Source: Streptacidiphilus rugosus AM-16 (GTDB lineage: Bacteria > Actinomycetota > Actinomycetes > Streptomycetales > Streptomycetaceae). From it: a stretch of DNA of 64,000 bases. Location: contig NZ_JQMJ01000004.1 of NCBI RefSeq assembly GCF_000744655.1, positions 3,038,001-3,102,000 of the forward strand, written 5' to 3'. The stretch's first letter is position 1. Each line of letters starts with the position of its first letter. The notes below the pieces were generated by a model. That model was given only the letters and a program-made list of their open reading frames with translations. It searched no databases and was not told the origin of the DNA. Shown here in pieces: positions 25,289-33,310 of the stretch. Position numbers and translations under genes: made by a program.

Positions 25289-26509
25289 TCAGTCCTGGAG
25301 GCGGGAGGCGAGGCGGGTCCAGAAGAGGAGGACGGCGGGGAGGGCGAAGTAGCCCCAGCGGCTCGCGGGAGCGAGGGCGAAGGCGAGGGCGAGACCGAGG
25401 GCGAGGCGGTCGGCGCAGGCCACGGCGTTGCGCGGGGGGCGGCGGACGAGGGAGACCGCCAGCAGGACCGCGCTCAGTGCCAGCAGGCCGAGGGCGAGGG
25501 CCGTGCCGCCCGCGCCCAGGCCGGCCAGCAGCACGCCCGGCAGGGGGCTCTTCGCCGGGGTGGCCACCGCGCCGTGGCCGGTAGGGAACAGGAAGACCTG
25601 GTCCACCAGCGCCTTCGGCGCGCTCAGCGCGAACGGCAGGACGACCGCCCCCGCGCCGGCCACCGTCACCGCGGCGCACCTCAGCGCGGCCCGCCGCCCG
25701 TAGAGGGCGAACAGCGCCGCCAGGACCACAGGGACGACCGGCCACGCGGTCCACTTCAGGGTGCAGGCGAAGGCCAGGACCAGGCCCGCCGCCACCGGCC
25801 GCCCCCGCAGGGCCAGCGCCGGAGCGAGACAGCAGACGCCGATCAGCGGGATGTCGACGCCGCTCACGCAGAGCGGCAACGCCAGGAACGGCGAGGCCAC
25901 CAGCGCCCCGACCGCCGTGCCGTAGGAGATCCCCGACCTGCCGTAGTCGCCGCCGAAGCCGAACCCCAGCGGCGAGCCGCGCAGCACCCTTCGCCCGACG
26001 GCCAGGCACAGCGCCAGGAACGCCGCGCAGCACAGCCGCGCGTCGCCCAGCGGGCCGAACACGCCCAGCGCGTGCGGCAGTCCGAAGAGCGACTGGCCCG
26101 GCAGGTAGGGGTTGTAGTCGTTCAGCCCGGCAGGTCGTGCCACGTACGGGCTGCCGGTGTGCAGCAGCAGTGCCATCGAGCGCTCCATGACCCGGACCTC
26201 CGCCTGCGCCTGCCCGGTGAGCACCAGCCAGGTGAGCGGCAGCGCCACCGCGCCGACCAGCGCGAGGATCACCGACAACCGAAGCCGCCCGAACGCGGCC
26301 ACGCCCGCCGCCGCCAGATACGCGACCGCCGCCGTGGCACCCCAGGTGCGGTGCGTGACCTGGTCCGAGATGACCAGGAACGATCCCGCCCAGCCTGCCG
26401 CGACCAGCCAACCGGCCGCCCAGACCGCGCTCCGCTCCGACCGGGTCCTGCGTGCCGCGACCGGCGGTGCCGCGACGGGCGCGGGTGCCTCGACGATGAC
26501 GCTGCTCAC
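25289..26509 (-). CDS. Polytopic membrane glycosyltransferase-like protein (GT87/DUF2029 type)
   Basis: A 406-residue integral membrane protein with roughly ten hydrophobic helices from about residue 27 to the C-terminus. It has the GT-C-like segment LLLHTGSPYVARPAGLNDYNPYLPG in the first large external loop. Such proteins use polyprenyl-phosphate sugars to glycosylate lipids, lipoglycans or proteins on the outer membrane face. Acceptor and donor are unknown. The GTG at 26509 is preceded by GGAGG seven bases upstream, better than the upstream GTG at 26539. It stands alone between two terminator-like elements. Similarity to GT87 is judged from topology and motif only. Confidence 0.65.
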   Translation of the reverse strand: MSSVIVEAPAPVAAPPVAARRTRSERSAVWAAGWLVAAGWAGSFLVISDQVTHRTWGATAAVAYLAAAGVAAFGRLRLSVILALVGAVALPLTWLVLTGQAQAEVRVMERSMALLLHTGSPYVARPAGLNDYNPYLPGQSLFGLPHALGVFGPLGDARLCCAAFLALCLAVGRRVLRGSPLGFGFGGDYGRSGISYGTAVGALVASPFLALPLCVSGVDIPLIGVCCLAPALALRGRPVAAGLVLAFACTLKWTAWPVVPVVLAALFALYGRRAALRCAAVTVAGAGAVVLPFALSAPKALVDQVFLFPTGHGAVATPAKSPLPGVLLAGLGAGGTALALGLLALSAVLLAVSLVRRPPRNAVACADRLALGLALAFALAPASRWGYFALPAVLLFWTRLASRLQD

Positions 26510-26661
26510 GGTGGTCCCTCCCTCATCTCCTGCTGACACAGCAGAAGTTACGGTCGGGGCCGGTCACCGCACGTCGGCCGTCGAAGCGACCTTTCGTCCC
26601 TCGCCGGAACGACGCCGACGCGACGTCATCCCCGCGATGTACGCCGTTGTGCGGGCACGCG

Positions 26662-26697
26662 CGTGAGCCGGCCGCCCCCCGGGGCGGCCGGCTCACG
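26662..26697. terminator. Terminator of the NMT1/SsuA-like ABC operon
   Basis: A perfect 17-bp stem (26662-26678 and 26681-26697) with a 2-base apex, 17 bases downstream of the substrate-binding protein stop on the minus strand. Confidence 0.9.
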
Positions 26698-26714
26698 CCG
26701 TGGGTCGTTCGGGC

Positions 26715-27803
26715 TCAGCCGTTGGGGCCGGCCGGGGTCGTGGTCGTGGTGAAGCCCTCCAGCTTGTTCGCCGCGATCACGAAGTCGTTGGTGAAGGTGG
26801 TGGAGAGGTCGGCCGAGGAGTTCGCGTTGCCGGCCAGCTCCTCCGTCGCCAGCGAGGTCTTCGGGCCGCCGGCCGGCATCAGGCCGTCCGGCAGGAACTG
26901 GCCCTTGTCCTGGGTCAGCGCGGTGATGTAGTCGTCCTTGGTCACCAGCGCGTTGGAGACGAACGAGCTCGGCAGGTTGTTCGCGATGTCCGTCGCGGTG
27001 TGGGTGTTGATCCAGTGCATGGTCGCGACCAGCGCGTCGACGACCTTCTGTGCCGCGTCCTTGTGGGAGTTGACCCAGTCCGTGCGGGCCAGCACCGAGG
27101 CGGCGGGCCACATGCCGCCCAGCGCGGCCGTCGCGCCGCTCGTGGTGGCCAGGTCGATCGCCGAGTAGGCGATGCCCTTCTTCTCCAGCGCGGCGACCGT
27201 CGGCTGCGTGGTGATCGCGCAGGCGGCCTTGTGGTTCTGCAGGGCGGCGACCACGGTCGAGCCCGCGCCGACGCCGAGGCGGCTGAAGTCGCTGGTCTTC
27301 AAGCCCTTCTGCGCGGCGAGGAACTTGATCAGGGTGTCCGTGCCGGACCCGATGTCCGTGACGCCGATGACCTTGCCCTTGAAGTCGGCCGCGGAGTGGA
27401 CGTTGGTGCCGTTGGCGCACATCACGCGCTCGCCCGGGGCGCCGGAGAGCTGGATGATGTCCTCGACCGCCTTGCCCTTCATCTGGAAGTCGATGGTGTG
27501 GTTGTACCAGGCGCCGGACATGTCGACCTGGCCGGAGGCCATCGCGTCCTCGGCGCCGACACCGCCGTCCTGCTCGGTGCTGAGCACGACGTTGACGCCG
27601 TACTTCTTGTAGAAGCCCAGGTTCTGCGCCAGCTGGTAGGGCAGGTAGATCTGCTTGTCGATGCCCCCGACCATGAGTCTCACCGTCGGCACGGCGTGGC
27701 CGTTCGCGTCGGTGCTGGTGCTGGAGCCGGAGGAGGAGCAGGCGGTCGCCGCGCCGAGGGTGGCCAGGGCGAGACAGGAGGCGACGAGGGTGCGCTTGAA
27801 CAT
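26715..27803 (-). CDS. ABC transporter substrate-binding lipoprotein, NMT1/SsuA-like
   Basis: A 362-residue solute-binding lipoprotein. The signal peptide ends in a lipobox (about LGAATAC, Cys22). The mature part is of the NMT1/SsuA/TauA type (VRLMVGGIDKQIYLPYQLAQNLGFYKK; GKVIGVTDIGSGTD), a fold that binds sulfonates, nitrate, taurine or pyrimidine-like ligands. The ligand cannot be told from sequence. The ATG at 27803 was chosen to place the signal peptide at the N-terminus. It is the third gene of an ATPase-permease-binding protein operon, 40 bases after the permease, and ends in a strong terminator. Confidence 0.85.
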   Translation of the reverse strand: MFKRTLVASCLALATLGAATACSSSGSSTSTDANGHAVPTVRLMVGGIDKQIYLPYQLAQNLGFYKKYGVNVVLSTEQDGGVGAEDAMASGQVDMSGAWYNHTIDFQMKGKAVEDIIQLSGAPGERVMCANGTNVHSAADFKGKVIGVTDIGSGTDTLIKFLAAQKGLKTSDFSRLGVGAGSTVVAALQNHKAACAITTQPTVAALEKKGIAYSAIDLATTSGATAALGGMWPAASVLARTDWVNSHKDAAQKVVDALVATMHWINTHTATDIANNLPSSFVSNALVTKDDYITALTQDKGQFLPDGLMPAGGPKTSLATEELAGNANSSADLSTTFTNDFVIAANKLEGFTTTTTPAGPNG

Positions 27804-27843
27804 GAGGAGCCACGTACCTTTCAAGGGTGGGGGTGCGTACGCG

Positions 27844-28737
27844 TCAGATGGCGTTGGACGCCTCGGAGGGAGCGGCGGGCCGCCAGGACAGCAGGCGGTG
27901 CTCCAGCTTTCCGATCAGCCACTCGGCGACGAGGACAAGGGCCGCGATCAGGAACATGGCCGCGAAGACCGTGTTCGGGTCGAACTGGTTCTGCGCGGTC
28001 TTGATGACCAGGCCGAGGCCCTTCTGGGCCCCGAGCACCTCGCCCACCAGGGCGCCGACGATGGCGAACCCGAAGGCGCTGTGCAGCGAGGCGATGATCC
28101 AGGTCAGCGCGGAGGGGACGATGACGTGCTTGGTGACCTGGAACCGCGAGGCGCCGAGCACCTTGGCGTTGGCGAGGATGTTGCGGTCCACCTCGCGCAC
28201 GCCCTGGAAGGCGTTGAAGAAGACCACGAAGAACACCAGCACCGCGGCGAGCAGGATCTTCGGCAGCGTCCCGATGCCGAAGGCGACGATGAAGATCGAG
28301 CCGAGGACGATGCGCGGAATGGCGTTGACGATCTTGATGTAGGGGCCCAGCACCTCGGCGAGGAAGCGGCTCTGACCCAGCGCCACTCCGACGACGACAC
28401 CGGCGAGCGCACCGACCGCGAAGCCGATCAGGGCCTCCTGGATGGTGACCCAGATGTTCTCGTAGATGGAGCCGAACTCCGTCCCGTGCTGGAACAGGTT
28501 GAGCAGGCTCTTCCAGATGCCCGAGGGCTGCCCGTAGAAGAACGGGTCGATCACGTTCGTCCGGGCGGCGATCTCCCAACCGCCCAGGACCAGAACGGCG
28601 AAGCCGAACCTGGCCGCCCAGACGGCCGCCTTCCGGCGTTGGACCGCCCGCCTCCCGGCGCGGGCGACGGCCTGTCCCTGGGCGACGGGAGCGGCGTCGA
28701 CCGGAGCGGCGGATGCGGAGGTGGATGCGGTGCTCAT
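27844..28737 (-). CDS. ABC transporter permease, SsuC/TauC-like
   Basis: A 297-residue permease with six predicted transmembrane helices after a 40-residue Ala-rich cytoplasmic N-terminus. The EAA-type loop that contacts the ATPase reads NILANAKVLGASRFQVTKHV. It belongs to the BPD_transp_1 family with SsuC/TauC-like architecture. The start ATG at 28737 overlaps the stop of the ATPase gene by four bases (ATGA), so translation is coupled. It works with the preceding ATPase and the following lipoprotein to import an unidentified small organic ion. Confidence 0.87.
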   Translation of the reverse strand: MSTASTSASAAPVDAAPVAQGQAVARAGRRAVQRRKAAVWAARFGFAVLVLGGWEIAARTNVIDPFFYGQPSGIWKSLLNLFQHGTEFGSIYENIWVTIQEALIGFAVGALAGVVVGVALGQSRFLAEVLGPYIKIVNAIPRIVLGSIFIVAFGIGTLPKILLAAVLVFFVVFFNAFQGVREVDRNILANAKVLGASRFQVTKHVIVPSALTWIIASLHSAFGFAIVGALVGEVLGAQKGLGLVIKTAQNQFDPNTVFAAMFLIAALVLVAEWLIGKLEHRLLSWRPAAPSEASNAI

Positions 28738-29570
28738 GCTGCCTTGCCTTCCTGCGTGGGGCCCCCGGCGGTGTGCGCGTAGGCGCGCTCGACCTCCTCG
28801 CGGAGGGTGTCCCAGATCTGGTGCTGCAGTTCCAGGAAGCGCGGCTGGAAGCGGATCTCCTGGACGGAGCCGCGGGGACGGGGCAGGTCGATGTCGTAGA
28901 CCGCCTTGACCGTGCCCGGGCTCGAGGTCATCACGACGACCTTGTCCGCGAGGGCGACGGCCTCGTCCAGGTCGTGGGTGATGAAGAGGACCGCCGGACG
29001 GCTCTGCTCCCACAGGCCCAGCAGCTCGTTCGACATGATCGCCTTGGTCTGCACGTCCAGGGCGCCGAACGGCTCGTCCATCATGAGGATCTTGGGCTCG
29101 TTGATCAGCGCCGCGGCCATAGCCACGCGCTTGCGCATACCGCCGGAGAGCTGGTGCGGATAGCGGTCCTCGAAGCCGGCGAGACCCACCCGGCGCAGCC
29201 AGTCCCGCGCGCGGGACTGCGCCTCGGCCTTGCCGGCGCCCTTGAAGACCGGCCCGAGAGCGACGTTCGCCAGCACCGTCTTCCAGGGCAGCAGTGCGTC
29301 CGCCTGGAACATGAAGCTGACGCCGTCGGTGATCCCGTCGACCACCTTGCCGCCGACCCTGACGGTGCCCTCGCTGGGCTTGTCCAGACCGGAGACCAGG
29401 CCCAGCGTGGTGGACTTCCCGCAGCCGGTCGGCCCGACGACGGCGCAGAACTGGCCCGGCTCGACGGTGAACGACACGTCCTGAATGGCGGTGAAGATCT
29501 CGCCGCCAGGCGTCAGAAAGCGCTTGGTGACGCCTTCAATCTCGATTCGGCCATTGTTCGTATCGGCCAT
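28734..29570 (-). CDS. ABC transporter ATP-binding protein, SsuB/TauB-like
   Basis: A 278-residue ATPase with Walker A GPTGCGKST, Q-loop FQADALLPW, signature LSGGMRKRV, Walker B ILMMDEPFGALD and H-loop THD. The LPW after the Q-loop is characteristic of the nitrate/sulfonate/taurine group. The ATG at 29570 has AAGGAG eight bases upstream; upstream in-frame codons are unlikely. It is the first gene of the operon, with its promoter expected in 29571-29693. Confidence 0.88.
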   Translation of the reverse strand: MADTNNGRIEIEGVTKRFLTPGGEIFTAIQDVSFTVEPGQFCAVVGPTGCGKSTTLGLVSGLDKPSEGTVRVGGKVVDGITDGVSFMFQADALLPWKTVLANVALGPVFKGAGKAEAQSRARDWLRRVGLAGFEDRYPHQLSGGMRKRVAMAAALINEPKILMMDEPFGALDVQTKAIMSNELLGLWEQSRPAVLFITHDLDEAVALADKVVVMTSSPGTVKAVYDIDLPRPRGSVQEIRFQPRFLELQHQIWDTLREEVERAYAHTAGGPTQEGKAA

Positions 29571-29693
29571 GAGTCCCGCTCCTTCCAAAACCCCGGTTCG
29601 AGGTATTCAGAAGCTAGAGCGGGACTCTTGTTACGTCTCTGTTTCCCTTGTTGTTGGCCGTTGGCCGCGTAAAAGCCTTTCTGCGCGTTCTGC

Positions 29694-30620
29694 TCAGCCC
29701 TTGACGGAGCCCGCCAGCAGACCCCGCACGAAGTAGCGCTGGAGCGAGAAGAAGACGATCAGCGGGATGATCACGGAGACGAAGGCGCCGGCCGTGAGGA
29801 TCTCCCAGTGGTCGCCGAAGGAGCCGGAGAGCTGGGCCAGCCGTGCCGTCATCGGGGCCACCTCCGGCGTGCCGCCGGTGAAGGTGAGGCCGACCAGCAG
29901 GTCGTTCCAGACCCAGAGGAACTGGAAGATCGCGAACGAGGCCAGCGCGGGTGTGGCCAGCGGCAGCACGATGGAGCGGAAGACGCGGAAGTGGCTGGCC
30001 CCGTCGACCCTGGCCGCCTCGATCAGGTCGCGCGGCAGCTGGGCGATGAAGTTGTGCAGCAGGAAGACCGCCAGCGGCAGAGCGAACATCGTGTGCGCCA
30101 GCCAGACCGGCGCGTAGGTGCCACCGAGACCCAGCGCGGGGAAGACCGTCGCGCTGCCGACGTGCGCACCGCCGGAGAAGAGCTGGAGCAGCGGCACCAG
30201 GGCCATCTGCAACGGCACCACCTGGAGCGCGAAGAAGACGAAGAAGATGGTGTCGCTGCCCTTGAACGGCACCCAGGCGAGCACGTACGCGGCCATCGAC
30301 GCCAGCGCGATCGGGAAGACGGTGGCCGGGATGGTGATCGCCAGCGAGTTGACCAGGTAGGGCATCAGGCCGTCGCTGACGCCGAAGCCGCCGTTGAACA
30401 GGACGTCGTGATAGTTGGACAGGGTGAAGTGCGGGTGGACGAAGACCTCCCACCACCCCGACTGTGCGACGTCGCTCTGCGGGCGCAGCGAGGTGACCAG
30501 CAGACCGAAGGTGGGCAGCGTCCACAGCAGTGTCATCACCAGCACCGCGAGCGTCGCGAACGGGCTGCTGAGGGCGCGGCGGACGCCGGTGGGCCGCGCG
30601 AGAGTCCCCTGCCTCGTCAT
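29694..30620 (-). CDS. Sugar ABC transporter permease, MalG-like
   Basis: A 308-residue inner-membrane permease of the carbohydrate importer (CUT1) family with six helices. The cytoplasmic EAA loop is LPRDLIEAARVDGASHFRVFRSIVLP, followed by FLWVWNDLLVGLTF, both typical of MalG-type subunits. The ATG at 30620 overlaps the stop of the MalF-like gene by four bases. No ATPase gene accompanies this importer. In Streptomyces the shared ATPase MsiK, encoded elsewhere, usually energises such systems, so the same is likely here. Confidence 0.88.
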   Translation of the reverse strand: MTRQGTLARPTGVRRALSSPFATLAVLVMTLLWTLPTFGLLVTSLRPQSDVAQSGWWEVFVHPHFTLSNYHDVLFNGGFGVSDGLMPYLVNSLAITIPATVFPIALASMAAYVLAWVPFKGSDTIFFVFFALQVVPLQMALVPLLQLFSGGAHVGSATVFPALGLGGTYAPVWLAHTMFALPLAVFLLHNFIAQLPRDLIEAARVDGASHFRVFRSIVLPLATPALASFAIFQFLWVWNDLLVGLTFTGGTPEVAPMTARLAQLSGSFGDHWEILTAGAFVSVIIPLIVFFSLQRYFVRGLLAGSVKG

Positions 30621-31591
30621 CGGACTTCCCGTTCCTTCCGCAGCAGCATGATGTTGTACGCGACGAGCGGCAGCACGGCGAGGAAGAGCAGCACGGCGAG
30701 GCTGCTGCCGCGGCCCACGTTGAACTCCACGAAGGCCTGCGAGTACATCTCGTTGGCCAGCACCTGGGTGCCGAAGTTGCCGCCGGTCATGGTGCGGATG
30801 ATGTCGAAGAGCTTGAGCGTGGTGATCATGACGGTGGTCAGCACGACGATCACCGTGCTGCGGATCATCGGGATGGTCACGTGCGCGAAGAGCCGCCAGC
30901 CGCGGGCTCCGTCCAGGACGGCGGCCTCGGTGACGTCCTCGGGGATGGCCTTGATCGCCGCGGACAGGACCACCATGGCGAAACCGGTCTGCACCCAGAT
31001 CATGACGACCATCAGCAGGAAGTTGTTCAGCGGGTGCGACAGGATCCAGTTCGGCGGATGGGACCAGCCGAGCCAGATGCAGATCTGGCTGAGCAGGCCG
31101 ATCTGCGGCTGCGCGGGATCGCGGTAGTCGTAGACGAACTTCCAGATGATGCTCGCGCCGACGAAGGAGATCGCCATCGGCAGGAAGATCAGCGACTTGT
31201 AGACGGCCTGCCCGCGCAGCCGGTCGACCAGCAGCGCGAGTCCGAGCCCGAGGCCGGTGGTGACGAGCGGGGCGACGACGATCCACAGCAGGGTGTTCAG
31301 CAGGACCTGGTGGATGTCGTCGTTCTGGAGGGCCCAGGTGTAGTTGCCGGCGCCAAGGTACTTGCTGCTGTCGTCGTTGAAGAGGCTCAGGTAGATCGTC
31401 CGCACGACGGGCACCGCCAGCCCGACGACGAGCAGCAGCAGGCCGGGCCCGAGCAGGATGACGATGGCGAGCCGCCGCGACATGCGCCCCTTGGCGCGCC
31501 CGCCGAAGTAGAACAACACCAGCAGCACGCCCGCGAAGCCCGCGAGCGCGCCGAAGGTGTTGACGAACTTGACCGATGCGTCGGCCCACAT
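30617..31591 (-). CDS. Sugar ABC transporter permease, MalF-like
   Basis: A 324-residue permease of the CUT1 family with about eight hydrophobic segments, two of them in an N-terminal extension. The EAA loop reads AIKAIPEDVTEAAVLDGARGW. The segment before it (LNNFLLMVVMIWVQTGFAMVVLSA) resembles alpha-glucoside permeases of the AglF kind, which hints at an oligosaccharide substrate (inference). A dispersed repeat element lies between this gene and the binding-protein gene upstream, so its expression relative to that gene may be adjusted by the hairpin. Confidence 0.86.
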   Translation of the reverse strand: MWADASVKFVNTFGALAGFAGVLLVLFYFGGRAKGRMSRRLAIVILLGPGLLLLVVGLAVPVVRTIYLSLFNDDSSKYLGAGNYTWALQNDDIHQVLLNTLLWIVVAPLVTTGLGLGLALLVDRLRGQAVYKSLIFLPMAISFVGASIIWKFVYDYRDPAQPQIGLLSQICIWLGWSHPPNWILSHPLNNFLLMVVMIWVQTGFAMVVLSAAIKAIPEDVTEAAVLDGARGWRLFAHVTIPMIRSTVIVVLTTVMITTLKLFDIIRTMTGGNFGTQVLANEMYSQAFVEFNVGRGSSLAVLLFLAVLPLVAYNIMLLRKEREVR

Positions 31592-31617
31592 AAGCGTTTC
31601 GCTCCTAGGTCAGCCCT

Positions 31618-31723
31618 CAGGGGCGCGGGGAACTGCGCGAGCAACCCACCCGGTGCGGATGGCCCTGCTCGTTCGGCGACCCACCACACTCGGTGGCTTG
31701 TCGCGCAGTTCCCCGCGCCCCTG
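31618..31723. repeat. Dispersed inverted-repeat element, copy 4
   Basis: A 106-bp copy with a perfect 23-bp terminal stem (31618-31640 with 31701-31723), further imperfect pairing (gcaacccacc with ggtggcttg) and the conserved ggtgcggatggccctg core. It lies within the sugar ABC operon between the binding protein and the first permease. Confidence 0.9.
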
Positions 31724-31737
31724 GAGGTGCAGCTACC

Positions 31738-33105
31738 TCACTGGGGCCAGGCGGCGTCGATGTCGGAGGCGGTCTTCGTGACCGACTGGTTCTGGGCGAA
31801 CCAGGCGGTGAAGGACTTCCACTCCTGGCCCGCGCCCACTGCGGCCGGCATCAGGTCGGAGGCGTCGAAGCGGAAGGTCGCCGACGGGTCGGTCAGGTAC
31901 TTCGCCGAGAGCTGGTCGACCGGGTCGGTGTAGACCGAGGGGTCGACGCCCTGGTTCGCCGAGACCCAGCCGGGAGCCACCTTGATGCGGCTGGTCGCCC
32001 AGTCCGAGGTGGACAGGTAGTTCTGCACCGCCTGCACCTCCGGCCTGCTGCTGAAGGCCGCCACGAACTCGCCGCCGCCCTCGACCGGGGTGGTGATCGC
32101 CGGGTTCGCCGCCGGGAGGTGGAACGCCCAGATGTCGCCGTCGGGGCCGATCTTGGTGCCCTTGGGCCACTGCGCCTCGTAGAAGGAGGCCTGCTGCAGC
32201 ATCGAGCACTTGCCGGTCAGGATCGGCGCGCCCGCGTCCTGGAAGGTCGTCGAGGCGATCGACTGCACGTTGCCGATGCCGCCGTTGACCCAGGCGGAGT
32301 TGTGCATCCAGCCCTGGACCGTGTTCATCGCGTCGATGATCTGCGGGTCGGAGAACTTGATCTGGTGGCTGACCCACTTGTCGTAGACGTCGCCGCCGTA
32401 CTTGCCGAGGACGACCTCCTCCAGCCAGTCCGTCGCGGGCCAGCCGGTCGCCGTGCCGGAGCCGATGCCGCCGCACCACGGCTTGTTCTTGCCCGCCTTG
32501 GCGATCTTGTCGCTCAGCGACATCAGGTCGGCCCAGGTCGTCGGGACCGTGTAGCCGGCCGCGGCGAAGGCCTTGGGCGAGTACCAGACCAGCGACTTCA
32601 TGTTGGCGCTCATCGGCGCCGCGTAGAAGGTGCCGTCGACCGACCCGTAGGTCTTCCAGACGGCGCTCCACTTGGCCTCGTTCGCCACGGTCGCGGCCGG
32701 GGGCTTGACCACCTTGCCGGTCTTCACCATCTGCTGCAGCAGGCCCGGCTGCGGGATGATCGCCAGGTCCGGGGCGTTGCCGCCGCTGACCCTCACCGGG
32801 AGCTGGGACTCGAAGTCGTTGGAGCCCACATACGAGATCTTGATGCCGGTGCAGGAGCTGAACTTCGCCCAGGACTGCTGGAGCGAGTCGGACTCCGGGC
32901 TCAGGATCGAGGCGAACATCGTCACCGTGGTGCCGGAGTGCCCCGCGTAGGCCTGGAACGGCGCGCAGTCGCCGGCCAGGGTCGGCGTCGCGCTGGCTTT
33001 CGTGCCCGTGCTGGTGGAGGAGTTGGAACAGCCCGCGAGGAGCACGAGCGCGGCGGCTGCCCCCACCGCGAGCACGCTGCGTGCGGAGCTGGTGGATCTG
33101 TGCAT
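31738..33105 (-). CDS. Sugar ABC transporter substrate-binding lipoprotein
   Basis: A 455-residue carbohydrate-binding lipoprotein. The signal peptide ends in LLAGC (Cys about 25) and is followed by a Ser/Thr linker. The mature domain is of the SBP_bac_1 (cluster B/D) kind, with GGNAPDLAIIPQPGLL, TWADLMSLSDKI and GGGEFVAAFSSRPEVQAVQNYL. The length and these segments match alpha-glucoside or oligosaccharide binding proteins. The ATG at 33105 has GGAGG seven bases upstream. It is the first gene of a three-gene importer; a sigma-70 type promoter and three short tandem repeats lie directly upstream. Confidence 0.87.
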   Translation of the reverse strand: MHRSTSSARSVLAVGAAAALVLLAGCSNSSTSTGTKASATPTLAGDCAPFQAYAGHSGTTVTMFASILSPESDSLQQSWAKFSSCTGIKISYVGSNDFESQLPVRVSGGNAPDLAIIPQPGLLQQMVKTGKVVKPPAATVANEAKWSAVWKTYGSVDGTFYAAPMSANMKSLVWYSPKAFAAAGYTVPTTWADLMSLSDKIAKAGKNKPWCGGIGSGTATGWPATDWLEEVVLGKYGGDVYDKWVSHQIKFSDPQIIDAMNTVQGWMHNSAWVNGGIGNVQSIASTTFQDAGAPILTGKCSMLQQASFYEAQWPKGTKIGPDGDIWAFHLPAANPAITTPVEGGGEFVAAFSSRPEVQAVQNYLSTSDWATSRIKVAPGWVSANQGVDPSVYTDPVDQLSAKYLTDPSATFRFDASDLMPAAVGAGQEWKSFTAWFAQNQSVTKTASDIDAAWPQ

Positions 33106-33141
33106 TGCGAGCCTCCAAGAGGGGTGGCTGGTGCGCGCCGT

Positions 33142-33183
33142 GCAGGGAGCCAAACAGTGGAGCCGAACAGCGAGCCAAGCAGA
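33142..33183. repeat. Three short direct repeats in the leader of the sugar-binding protein gene
   Basis: Plus-strand units cagggagccaaa, cagtggagccgaa and cagcgagccaag follow one another without gaps (33142 to about 33180). They lie between the predicted -10 element and the ribosome binding site on the minus strand, so they would be transcribed as part of the leader or act as a repressor site. Confidence 0.6.
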
Positions 33184-33191
33184 GAGTTAGG

Positions 33192-33220
33192 ACCATAACC
33201 TGAGGCCAAGTCCTGGCCAA
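33192..33220 (-). promoter_or_regulatory. Predicted promoter of the sugar ABC operon
   Basis: On the minus strand TTGGCC (33220-33215) and TATGGT (33197-33192) are separated by exactly 17 bases, a fair match to a primary sigma factor promoter. The start codon lies 86 bases downstream. Confidence 0.5.
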
Positions 33221-33264
33221 GAGGTCGTGCCGCGTTCAGATCTTGAACGTCATGAAAACGTGAT

Positions 33265-33294
33265 GGGGGCTCCCGGCACAAGCCGGAAGCCCCC
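33265..33294. terminator. Terminator downstream of the NAD-GDH gene
   Basis: A 13-bp stem with one mismatch: gggggctcccggc (33265-33277) against gccggaagccccc (33282-33294), with a 4-base loop. It lies 17 bases past the GDH stop on the minus strand. Confidence 0.8.
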
Positions 33295-33310
33295 GTCGAT
33301 CACCTGCGGC

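Noticed and set aside
25289..26509. Linking the GT87-like protein to the PelF-like polysaccharide locus
   Set aside because: It lies 19 kb away in an unrelated context with its own terminators; nothing ties it to that pathway.
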